NCBI GenBank assembly: GCA_039707465.1
Contig: CM077658.1
Coordinates: 13,460,074 to 13,524,073 of the forward strand
DNA length: 64,000 nucleotides
Reading direction: 5' to 3'
From: Rhabdophis nuchalis
Lineage: Eukaryota; Chordata; Lepidosauria; Squamata; Natricidae
In this document: in pieces, positions 11,431 through 20,887 of the stretch
Layout: every line of letters starts with the position of its first letter
How positions within the stretch are numbered: the stretch's first letter is position 1
The notes under the pieces: model-generated
Seen by the model: only the letters and a program-made list of their open reading frames with translations
Told to the model about the DNA's origin: nothing
The model's database searches: none
Translations under genes and position numbers: made by a program

Positions 11431-14400
11431 AGATTCAAGACTGTTTTGCCAGCTATGGACTGTAGAATTAATTCTAGTGAGTGAGAGCTAAAATTGAACT
11501 GAAATCTGTCTTGGGGGGAAAAAAATCTTTTTTCCAAAACAAAAGATTATGGCTTTCTGCCTTGTTCCCAAGATGTTTCTGAGTATATTTTGCCGGTATA
11601 TTTTATTGCAGTTCTGGATCGCTCCATCACTTTGCCTTCACTTTTTGACCTACAAAAAAATCATATCTTCCCCTGGAAATTAATTGAAGCATGGGAAGGC
11701 AGAGCGGTTGCAGATTACTGAAAAGATTATTGAAGAATGAAAGATTCACAAAGACAGTTTGGTCCCTTTGTTACTAAGCGTAAGAAATCCACGTTTTACC
11801 CAGGACAACTTTGTTACACACCCCCACACACCGTAAAGTGAAGAACAGTGAAACTGCAGAAATCATTTTCCACAGTATTCTATATTACAAGATGGAAATG
11901 TATGAATGCTCTTTGGAACAAACCAAAATCCAATTTAGCCTTATCATAGAAACTGTACAGAGGTATCTAGAAGCTCCACAACCAGATATTAAGGAAAATA
12001 GCATAGGTTGGTAGCCCAATACTACTGAACATGAAGTTTCCATACATTAACAATACAGGGATTTAATTGTTAATAAAACAATAATTGTTAAGATTGCGAA
12101 ATCTTTTTTAAAGTCACTTACAACCCACCAAGCAGCCATCACAACATTTTGGGATGAAAAGAAAGGTGTGTTTTTTTCATTATTATTTTTTTTGTTCCTT
12201 TATCTGTTCCACCCACCTCCCAGACTGTGATAATAAATATGTCATTAGAATATTGGTGCTCCGTAATAGCATGTTAATATAAAAAGGCAGAACTCAGATG
12301 TAAATTTGATTTTTTTCATCAGAGCTAACTCTTAGCAGAGCTCTCAGCTTATTTAAGTGGGGGGAAATTAGGTGAACAAATGAGAGCCACACAGCTGGTG
12401 GTTATTGCAGACAGAAAAGCTCCATTGTTGATCAATTCAAATGCCAGCTTTAAAAACACACACACGCACACACGCACAAACACACAAATCAGATGTTTTA
12501 GAAAATACTCAAGACCTGCTCAATCTATTTTGTTAGAAGATGTTCATGACTTTATTTGTGGTTACATCTTAATGCGAGGAGGGGGAAGAGAAGAAAAGTG
12601 AGGAGTTGGTAAACATCATGGTTGTTTACTTAGCCTCCCATCCATAAATAGATTAAGATATAACAAATCTCAGAGCAATTTAACATTAAATGCATTCAGT
12701 TCAGTTTATTAGTCATCTTTACTAAATGCTGTAGACATAAAAATATTCAGGGGAAACTTGCTTCTGAAAACATGGTTCATCTTGTCATCTATTCCCAGCA
12801 CAAACAGAGGCTTACATAAGTTTATAAAATGATCAAAATTAGAATTTTGTGGGGAATTCTCCCCAAAAAACCACACACTCATACACAAAAGCCAATCACT
12901 GAAATAGTTGGTCCTTAACCTCCAATGATAATACTGCATCCCCCTGGCATCTCTCTGTCTTGTGGAACTTGCAAAAAATACAATTATGTCCCCACATCTG
13001 CCTAAAAATTGTCTTGCACTAAAACCACCAATTCATCAATCCACCAATAATAAGACTTTTGTTCGAAAATGTATCACCTGTACACATTTCTTAAAAGCAA
13101 AGGCACCTGCAGGATCTGATGCTTTCATTAAAGTGATGAAAGCAGTATGGCATCACACAACATACATTCTGCACCTTTTGTGCATGTTTGCAACATCAGA
13201 ACATACATACAAAATGGAGGAGATTATGTTTGCCACAGTACTGTCCTCTTTCCAACGTTCTCCTCCCCACCCTGAATTCTCAAGGCAGATATTTCTGCTT
13301 AAAAGTAGCCTCAATTTTTCCTAGGATTACCTATTCCAAAGTCAGTCAGAGTCAGAGATTCAATTCAATTGGCTTGAATCCCTGATTTTTTTTTAAAAAG
13401 AACAGATTTGTTTTTATCAAGCCAATTAACAACCATATGTACATACATGAAATAATATAGCCTCAAATGTCATGTCGACGTCCTCTTTTAAAAATAAAGA
13501 AAAGAAAGACGAAACTGAATTGACAAATTACATTATCCAAAACCTGATGAAAATCTGCTGTGGCTCCTTCATAAAAGAAGAATGAAATCTCCAAATAGTG
13601 TTTATTGTACAATATAGTTTTGAGGAAAAGCAAAAACTAATGTGACCTAGAAGTATGGGCCTAGGTAAATCCTTTCTGAGACCAATCTCACCACTCACCT
13701 TACCCTGCCATTCTTTCTTTCCATGTGAATTAAGATTCATGGTGTCCAAGCAACAACACAAAGCCATACGTTGACCGAGTTACTACTACATTCTACTAAT
13801 AGAATGCTCAAGCTTACCTTTTGTTGTGACATGTTGTGTTTCACTGAAGGACACTTCGTCTATTCCAAATGAGCGACCTGGGTAGGAAGAAAGAGACTTA
13901 GATAAAGTTCCACTCTTCTGTTTCAAGAGATAACAGTGGACAGTTGGAATGAGGGACAACCCAAGTCTAAGCCACAAAGGCGAAGTGATGCCTTTCCAGT
14001 TCATGTGTAGAAGCAATCTGGTAGTTAAACTATTGCCCCAATAGTACCACTGGAATAATATCCTTCCCAAAAGTGAGATAATAGTCTTATTTAAAAGGAT
14101 GGCAGATCATGCAATATATACAACTCCATAGAAAGGAAGTTCCCTCCAGATTTTGGATATCTGAGGGATTATCACCATTCCCCTCTCGGCATCTGCCCCT
14201 GGGGTGGTTGTTTAAATCCAAAGAATGGAAGAGTTCTGACAACATGCTATAAACAGGTCACCGCGGAAAGATGTTTACAGATGACATGGATTTCTGTCAT
14301 TTTTCTGCTAATATGCATATTTTGCTCTCCAATTTAATCTAACATGTTTACAAGGCAGTTTCCCTAATATAATCTCTTTTGGAGTGCAACTTTCTGCTCA

Positions 14401-14833
14401 GTGCAAGAACCTTACAAATGCAATGTCTATTACCAAATTTCATCCTATCCAATTTCTCCTGAAATGCTCTCATTGATGAGAGTAGCGTGTTCAGTCAGAT
14501 TCCCCAATAGAAAAATAATTCATACATGAAACAAATTGAACATTTCACTTGATTACAGGTGGAAATTCAACATCCTGGTTTACAAAGAATTTAATTCACA
14601 CGTCGCTATTTCACACTTCATTAGCGTTTAGTTTTCTCTAACAGTTATGACAAATCACTTTTTGTTGTGAGCAAAAAAGAAGAGTGCAATATTATTTTTG
14701 GTACACCTTGGAGGAAAAAATAGCAAAAGAAAAAAGAAAAAGAAAAGATCAGGTTTTCAAGAAAGATTTTATTTGGCTTGTTCATTCTACAAAGTCAACA
14801 TTGAGATGCACTAAATATAGAATAAAATTGTCT
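11431..14833. other. Long stretch without recognisable gene
   Basis: Mostly AT-rich single-copy-looking sequence. It holds a CA tract at ~12458..12487 and poly-T runs near 12175. The largest frames (120 aa at 12962..13324, 94 aa at 13786..14070) have no recognisable motif and no splice context that I can defend. Confidence 0.45.
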
Positions 14834-14936
14834 GAGGGAGGGAGGGAGGGAGGAAGGAAGGAAGGAAGGAAAGAAGGAAGGAAGGAAGGAAGGAAGGAAG
14901 GAAGGAAGGAAGGAAGGAAGGAAGGAAGGAAGGAAG
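14834..14936. repeat. (GGGA)n-(GGAA)n microsatellite
   Basis: Several GGGA units lead into about 20 GGAA units. The poly-Lys-Glu-Gly and poly-Ser-Phe-Leu-Pro frames over it are artefacts. Confidence 0.96.
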
Positions 14937-15044
14937 CTTGGACTCACTGAAAAATCTAGTGAAAATACAAGACTCTTAGTCATTGCATTGGGAAAATTGT
15001 TATGATTCTTTAAAAATACATTTCTAAACAGAAGAAATGTGGCA

Positions 15045-15164
15045 TCTATCATCTATCTATCCATCTATCCATCCACCCACCCACCCACCCATCCACCCAC
15101 CCACCCACCCACCCACCCACCTACCTACCTACCTACCTACCTACCTACCTACCTACCTACCTAT
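15045..15164. repeat. Compound tetranucleotide (ATCT)-(CCAC)n-(CTAC)n
   Basis: ATCT/ATCC units pass into CCAC units (Pro-Thr frame) and then CTAC units (Leu-Pro-Thr-Tyr frame). The third large tetranucleotide tract of the first 15.2 kb. Confidence 0.96.
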
Positions 15165-17473
15165 TCTTCCAGGAAGATAATATGTCATTGCACCCCTAGC
15201 TCACTGCATACTCATATTTCTGTGAAGCTCATGTCCACCATCACCATCACTGCTTCCTCTGAATTTCTGAACAATGAAATCTGCTCAGTGAAAACTTCTA
15301 GTCCATGACCTTGAAAACAGAACAACTCCCGAGAAAGAAAGAAAGAACGAACCTCTACATTTTCCCAAGGTCATGGATTCCATCAGTAGGGAAATGAAGC
15401 AGGATGTTTTTGCTATTATGAATTCAGATGCTAAAATCCATACATGAGTTACAATAGCCGATTTGTAATGCTTTAGTCTTGTTATGTGCTCAACAGGTGG
15501 GCTTTCCAGATAGATCATAGTGTGTGGGGGGGCTTTGATACATGCATGTGTGGGGGCATGCTTCTGTTCGCCCTGTCCCTTTATTCTGCTGAGCTGACAC
15601 CTTCTCGTGCAGCTGAACAACTTAATAAGCTGCAAACATTTGATAAGACAGTTTAATTGCCAGCTTTTATACAGTTTCTTAATATAGATGCAATCTTCAG
15701 AAAGGATAAGTTTGGATGCAAATCCCCGTAAACATAATTCAGTATCTCTAGAGTCATGGAATTTGCCTGGAAAGTAATGATGTTGAGGCTTCAGGTTTGA
15801 GAAAACCCAGATGTGCAAGAGTCCCCGTACCACTGCAAGAAATTAGAAGATGTTTCTCTAAACCTTAACTCACAAACTGTGGTTTGCAGAGGTTCATTTG
15901 TGGGACCTGGCAGTGAGTTCTAGGTTAAGATGTCTCTATTTACTGAATACTGATTGGCAGGAATCGGTGAAATTTGAAGTTTACTGGAGAAGGAACTGGC
16001 ATATTTGAGCCAGGAGCGAATCAGTTCATTTAAAAAGAAGATAGAAGCCTAGGAAGAGATAAATTAGGACATTTACCAGGAGGGTAACTTAACTAGTGTG
16101 GAACCCACAGAAAGAAGCAAAGTTAGTTGAGAGAGACATTCAAGTAACGGAAAAAATAGTCTGAGATAAATGATGAAGCTCATTCACCCACTTACAATCT
16201 CCAAGAAAAAAAGTAATAATCTGCTAAAGTATGAACCAGTATTCTAAGTTCATGTAAAAAGACTGAATGTGAAAGGAGGTTAGGAGGAAAGAGAGAGGAA
16301 AAACCTTTTAAAAGAGCAAAGGAAGATTAAAAAAGCAGAGAGCTGGACGTATAAGTATGTGAGCTGGAGAGAGTCCAAAAAACTAAAAGAAATTATTGAA
16401 AACGTCCATTAGTAAGTTAATAGGCTTATGAGAAACTCTGAAAGTAGGTTAAGTAAGAGTAGGATTATTACTTTATCTTAGTACCACAGTAGTTAACTTC
16501 TTACCTGTGTATCTGTAATAAAAGAACTAAAAACTCTTCAAGGGTGAAATCTACTCATGCATCTTGCCTAGGTTTAAACCATCACAAATGAACCTTTGAC
16601 AACACTGAGTGTTGTCTCTATTTAGGATGTCTTCTAGACAAACAATGGGAGAGTTGTCATCTGCCTGTGGTCTACAACAGCAAGTTTTTAAGTTGTCCAG
16701 GGGTAGAAATGGAATGATCAACAACTTTGATAAAAATTGTCCATATGAAACAGAACCTGAAATCAATAATGGATAATGGCTTTAGAGAGCCTTCTGAGCA
16801 GTGTTCAAAATATGGGTTCCCTCGCCAATTCTGAAAACAACATGACATTCCATACGTCATTCATGATTTCAAATTATGGAAAGAGTTTGAGTTTGCCAGT
16901 GCATTTTCCCATATGTTCTATCTGTCAAAAAATGACACATGTCAGAAACATGTTGAAACTCCACAGATACTCTCTTTGCTGGAAAGAGTGAGACAAAACA
17001 CAAAAACAGGAGGCATTGATTCACAGCATGTGTGATTGCACTGCTGACATTTTGCAACAGTATGGCTAACTTTAGCGCTTGAAAGTATGCCAGAAAGTTT
17101 CTAAAGAAACTATGTGATAGTTCAATAACAAAGCAAGTACTTATTGTTCTATGTTCTAACAATTTTTATGAGAAGTAGATGACCTCAATCATTCTTCACC
17201 AAATTTTAAAGGTTAGTTTCCTTTCCAACAAAGTTGGAGTAGATTCCAAGACCATTTTTGTTAGGATTCCTTCTTAGGCTTTTAGGATTCCTTCAAAATG
17301 GATGTATATCTAGCCCTATAACTTCAAGCAAATAAATCACATAATTGAACCCTACCCAACAATCATTTATAATATCATTTAAAAGAACTGAACCTCTATT
17401 ATTGGAAAAATTTTGAGATACTTTTTCTGATCTTCTCCCAATCCATATAAGTTCTCTACAAAAAAATAGAAAT
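15165..17473. other. No gene seen; left flank of the DIRS element
   Basis: AT-rich sequence. The 182-residue minus frame at 15285..15833 has no domain, no low-entropy gene-like composition and no neighbours. I treat it as chance. An 'aataaaagaac' motif near 16518 recalls an LTR polyadenylation region, but I could find no second LTR. Confidence 0.4.
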
Positions 17474-17499
17474 CGTTCGTTGGTACTCACGTGAACGAC

Positions 17500-17614
17500 G
17501 ATTCTGGCGATGGGAGTGGGAGGCATCACGACAGGGAAATCCTCAATGCCTATTGGTCCATTAGACTGAGAAACTTAATTAGGCCACGCCTCCTCCTTCT
17601 TCCCCATTCCTTTC
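17500..17614. repeat. DIRS left inverted terminal repeat (3' end of element)
   Basis: About 115 bp, nearly identical to the reverse complement of 23365..23480, from the GGCGATGGG / GGGAGGCATCACGACAGGG block to CCCCATTCCTTTC. Outer-end variants differ: ATTCTGGCG here and TTCTCGGCG at the right end. The element extends ~26 bp further outward on this side (17474..17499), and those bases recur in the internal complementary region. Confidence 0.92.
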
Positions 17615-17708
17615 GAAGGCCATGACCGACCAAACCTGCCAACAGAAATCACAACAAGGAGGGGCAGCCACCTCCACCCAGCCACTAAGAAAAATGAATA
17701 GGGAGGGA

Positions 17709-17803
17709 CGTGATGCCTCCCACTCCCATCGCCAGAATCGTCGTTCACGTGAGTACCAACGAACGTTCTCGGCGATGGGGAGTGGGAGGCATCACGACAG
17801 GGA
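17709..17803. repeat. DIRS internal complementary region
   Basis: 17709..17765 is the reverse complement of the left terminus 17474..17530. 17765..17803 is the same as the reverse complement of the right terminus 23442..23480. The two halves meet at GAACGTTCTC. Each half carries its own terminus variant (three G and ATTCTGG for left, four G and TTCTCGG for right). It lies between the recombinase stop and the left ITR, as in DIRS1. The known role is as a splint that aligns the two ends of the linear copy for circle closure. Confidence 0.92.
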
Positions 17804-17834
17804 CGTACCAAAGCTACCGTCCTAGGGTGGGAAA

Positions 17835-19427
17835 CTAGACTACAGTGTCCGAGGCGGAAGCCACCTGCTGAAGCACCCTTCGGCCAAACGCCGCGTCCGC
17901 TGACGCGTAGGCATCCAGCTTATAATGCCGGATGAACGAAGAAGGGCTGGACCAAGAGGCCGCCCTGCAAATGTCCTCAAACGGGGCCCTGGTCGCCCAG
18001 GCCGCCGTTGTGGCCGCGCTGCGCGTGGAATGGGCTGTAATACCAAGTGGCGGAGTCACCCCTCTGGCCTCATAGGCCAGGACGATCGTTCGCCTAATCC
18101 ACCTGCCTATAGTGCTAGGAGTGACCCTGGCTCCCAGGGAAGCCGGCTGAAATGAAAGGAACAGTGCCTCAGACCGTCGAATGGACGCGGTTCTCTTCAG
18201 GTAGACCCGAAGAGCTCTACGGACATCTAGTCTATGCCAAAGCCGCTCTCTCTCCCGAGAGGGGGACGGGCAGAAATTGGGTAACACCAATTCCTGCGAC
18301 CTATGGAAAGGAGTATTGACTTTCGGCAGGAAAGTGGGATCCAAACGTAGGACTACCCTGTCCGAGTGGAAAAGGCAAAGGTCACTGCGGGAGGATAGGG
18401 CGTTAAGCTCGGAGATGCGCCGAGCCGAAGTGACGGCTACCAGGAACGCCACCTTTAAGGTTAACAGCTGCAAGGGCACCGACCTAATGGGCTCAAAGGG
18501 AGCCCCTGTCAAGGCCTGCAGAACCAAGGGAAGGTCCCAAGTGGGAAACCTATGCACCACGGGGGGGGCCAGGTTAGCCGCCCCCTTGAGGAAACGCTTA
18601 ATCAAAGGAAGATGAGGGAGGGGAATGCGACCGTCACCCGGAATAACCGTGGCTAATGCCGCAGTTTGCCTGCGTAAAGTGTTGTAGGCCAGCCCCCTGT
18701 CAAGGCCATCCTGTAAGAAGTCCAAGACTTCAAAGACAGAGGCCGCCTGGGGAACAATGTCAGACCTCTCACACCACCTGGAGAAGGCAGTCCAGGTAGT
18801 GTCATAAATCCTATTAGTGGAGGGGCGTCTAGCCGCCTCCAGGGTACGCATAACCCTGACCGAAATGTGTCCAACGCTCAATGCCTGCCGCTCAAGCGCC
18901 AGGCGGTCAGTTTCAACCACCTGGGGTCCGGGTGCTGGAGCACCCCCTGAAATAGCCTGACCTCTGTGTCCGGAATCCTCCACGGGGGAAACACTGACAG
19001 CTGCCTCAAATCCGCATACCAAGCGCGTCTGGGCCAATCCGGGGCTATGAGAATCACCTCGGCCTCTACTGCTAACAGCTTCCTGATCGTGCCCTGGAGA
19101 AGGGGAAGGGGAGGGAAGGCATAAAGGAGACCGGTCGGCCACGAGCAGCGGAGAGCGTCGGTGTCCTCGGCATTCCATGTCTGGTAACGGGTGATGAACC
19201 TCCGGAGCTGCGCATTCTTCGGCGTCGCGAACAGGTCTATCACTGGTTCTCCGAATCTCTGGCAAATCCGCCGAAACAGCAACGGATCGAGTTGCCACTC
19301 CCCATGGTCCACCGTGCTGCGGCTCAGCCAATCTGCCTGGTGATTCAGGAGGCCGGAAATGTGCTCCGCCTCGATAGACCCCACATGGGCCTCCGCCCAG
19401 GTCATCAGTCTGTGTGCTTCTGTCCAA
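17835..19427 (-). CDS. DIRS tyrosine recombinase (YR) ORF
   Basis: It would catalyse integration of the circular DNA copy, with a covalent tyrosine intermediate. The open frame is 530 residues, but its first ~185 lie in the shadow of the RT ORF and look uninformative. The real protein probably starts near Met193 (codon at 18849..18851), just after the RT stop at 18878; an overlapping upstream start is possible. The core begins at ~200 with an N-terminal SAM-like part (RPSTNRIYDTTWTAFSRWC). Catalytic signs are TSARRISEL with Arg336/337, AHSTRS with His466 and Arg469, Trp492 in the ASWSSPSSF box, and Tyr502 in the HYKLDAY motif. The catalytic Arg, His-x-x-Arg and Tyr are therefore all present. 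Its frame is -1 relative to RT and the same as Gag. It ends 32 bp before the internal complementary region. No internal stop was seen. Confidence 0.93.
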   Translation of the reverse strand: MDRSTQTDDLGGGPCGVYRGGAHFRPPESPGRLAEPQHGGPWGVATRSVAVSADLPEIRRTSDRPVRDAEECAAPEVHHPLPDMECRGHRRSPLLVADRSPLCLPSPSPSPGHDQEAVSSRGRGDSHSPGLAQTRLVCGFEAAVSVSPVEDSGHRGQAISGGAPAPGPQVVETDRLALERQALSVGHISVRVMRTLEAARRPSTNRIYDTTWTAFSRWCERSDIVPQAASVFEVLDFLQDGLDRGLAYNTLRRQTAALATVIPGDGRIPLPHLPLIKRFLKGAANLAPPVVHRFPTWDLPLVLQALTGAPFEPIRSVPLQLLTLKVAFLVAVTSARRISELNALSSRSDLCLFHSDRVVLRLDPTFLPKVNTPFHRSQELVLPNFCPSPSRERERLWHRLDVRRALRVYLKRTASIRRSEALFLSFQPASLGARVTPSTIGRWIRRTIVLAYEARGVTPPLGITAHSTRSAATTAAWATRAPFEDICRAASWSSPSSFIRHYKLDAYASADAAFGRRVLQQVASASDTVV

Positions 19428-20887
19428 AGAGCTCTGGAGTGAGTCCCTCCCTGTTTGTTCACATGCGCCTTCGTCGCAACATTGTCTGTGAGAAGCAACA
19501 CATGAGCATGAAACAAATCTTTTTGGAAGTGACGCAAGGCCAGGCGTGCCGCCTTCAGTTCAAGGAAGTTAATATTGTGCCGTAAGTCCGAGGCAGTCCA
19601 TCGGCCTTGCGCCATGTGCGACCCCATCAGAGCGCCCCAGCCAAAAAGGCTGGCGTCAGTGGTAACAGTAACCCTGGTAGGGGCCCAAAGGGGGGACCCT
19701 TGCTCTAACGCTGGGGACAACCACCAACGGAGGGACAGTCGAACCCGAGGGGGGACCGGGACGGGGACCGGGGAGTTACTGACCATGAGTCTCTGATAAG
19801 GAATCAGGGCCCATTGCAATTCCCTGGAATGGAAGCGCGCCCAGGGAACTATACCCACACAGGAAATCATGGACCCCAGGAGACGGGATAAGGTCACTAT
19901 GGGGGACACCTGGTCTGACCTGACAGAGCCAACCAACTGTTGCAGCCGCTCCTTCCTGTCCTTGGACAGGAACACCATGCCCTCAATCGAATCAATGACC
20001 GCCCCTAAATGGAGGATCCTCGTAGAGGGGGTGAGAAGGCTTTTGGGAAAATTGATGGAAAACCCCAATTTTTGAAGAGTGTCAATGGTAAGGTTGAGGT
20101 CCAGGGTGGCCTGGTGAAAGGAGTGGGCCTGTAACAGGACATCATCCAGGTAAAGCTGTAATCGAATGGGAACGGAGCGCAGGTAAGCTGCGACCGCCGA
20201 CATTACCTTGGTAAAAATACGGGGAGCCGAGGCCAGCCCAAATGGCATGGCCCTGTACTGAAAATGACACCCTTGATGAGAGAACCGCAGGAATCTGCGA
20301 TGGGAGGGACAGACCGGGATGTGCAGGTAGGCCTCCGTGAGGTCTATGGAGACCATGAAATCGCCTTTCCGCACACCTTGCAAGATGGACCTCAGGGAAG
20401 CCATCTTAAACCGGCGATACACTATATAATTGTTCAAACGTTTAAGGTCCAAAATGGACCGCCAACCCCCCGAAACCTTCGGGACAATAAACAAGTTGGA
20501 GTAAAAACCCCGTCCCATCTCCCCGGCGGGCACCGGCTCAATCGCCCGGATCTCCAGGAGATGTCGGATGGCCGAGCGGACAAGTGCCAGTCTCTCCGGG
20601 TTCTTGGAGGAAGGAAAGGAACGGAAGAAATTCGGGGGAGGAGAAAGAAACTCAAGCTTAAGGCCATTAGCTATAGTGTCAATCACCCACGCATCGGTGG
20701 TGACCTGAGCCCAGAACGAACTGAAGGCTCTAAGGCGGCCGCCCACTGGGGAGGCGTGCTCAGGTTTGTCTGCCCCTGCAGAAGGGACGACCGCCTCCCC
20801 CACGAAAGGGTCTTCGGGAATGGAATTGGCCCCGGCCTCGGTCCTGAAAGGAGGAGCGAAACTGGAAGCGATCCCCCCTGGAACCAT
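18878..20887 (-). CDS. DIRS reverse transcriptase-RNase H ORF
   Basis: 669 residues. The conserved DIRS start block VGGRLRAFSSFWAQVTTDAW begins at ~48. RT follows: SIDLTEAYLHIPV with Asp182, MPFGLASAPRIFTKVM at ~214-229, and YLDD at 246-249 with both aspartates. RNase H has TDAS (Asp411), FLELKA (Glu443), LTDN (Asp468) and HQADWLSR (Asp519), so its four acidic residues are all present. The C-terminal tail (~548-630: VIDLFATPKNAQ, LLYAFPPLPLLQ, WPRRAWYADL) is the conserved extension of DIRS RT proteins. The protein would copy the element RNA and remove the RNA strand. The ORF overlaps the Gag-like ORF by 128 bp in the +1 frame, so translation may use a frameshift or internal initiation. The first ~45 residues may not be translated. 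Full length, with no stops. Confidence 0.95.
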   Translation of the reverse strand: MVPGGIASSFAPPFRTEAGANSIPEDPFVGEAVVPSAGADKPEHASPVGGRLRAFSSFWAQVTTDAWVIDTIANGLKLEFLSPPPNFFRSFPSSKNPERLALVRSAIRHLLEIRAIEPVPAGEMGRGFYSNLFIVPKVSGGWRSILDLKRLNNYIVYRRFKMASLRSILQGVRKGDFMVSIDLTEAYLHIPVCPSHRRFLRFSHQGCHFQYRAMPFGLASAPRIFTKVMSAVAAYLRSVPIRLQLYLDDVLLQAHSFHQATLDLNLTIDTLQKLGFSINFPKSLLTPSTRILHLGAVIDSIEGMVFLSKDRKERLQQLVGSVRSDQVSPIVTLSRLLGSMISCVGIVPWARFHSRELQWALIPYQRLMVSNSPVPVPVPPRVRLSLRWWLSPALEQGSPLWAPTRVTVTTDASLFGWGALMGSHMAQGRWTASDLRHNINFLELKAARLALRHFQKDLFHAHVLLLTDNVATKAHVNKQGGTHSRALWTEAHRLMTWAEAHVGSIEAEHISGLLNHQADWLSRSTVDHGEWQLDPLLFRRICQRFGEPVIDLFATPKNAQLRRFITRYQTWNAEDTDALRCSWPTGLLYAFPPLPLLQGTIRKLLAVEAEVILIAPDWPRRAWYADLRQLSVFPPWRIPDTEVRLFQGVLQHPDPRWLKLTAWRLSGRH

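Noticed and set aside
11041..11537. Several frames of 90-125 residues on both strands
   Set aside because: All fall in the hAT-like element at 11048..11430 and change with each copy. The tandem interior units lack stop codons by chance.
12962..13324. 120-residue plus-strand frame
   Set aside because: No domain, no neighbouring gene structure and atypical composition. Overlapping frames in other phases are of similar quality.
15285..15833. 182-residue minus-strand frame
   Set aside because: It is the longest frame outside repeats, but has no recognisable motif, biased composition or paired exon signals. A frame of this length is plausible by chance in 64 kb on six frames.
16440..16560. Possible LTR of an endogenous retrovirus (AATAAAAGAAC motif)
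   Set aside because: No matching second LTR, primer-binding site, gag or pol remnant was found nearby.
18878..19427. First ~183 residues of the recombinase open frame as a new domain
   Set aside because: This part is an out-of-frame reading of the RT/RNase H C-terminal coding sequence. Its composition is Pro/Arg/Ser-rich and it contains no recombinase motif.
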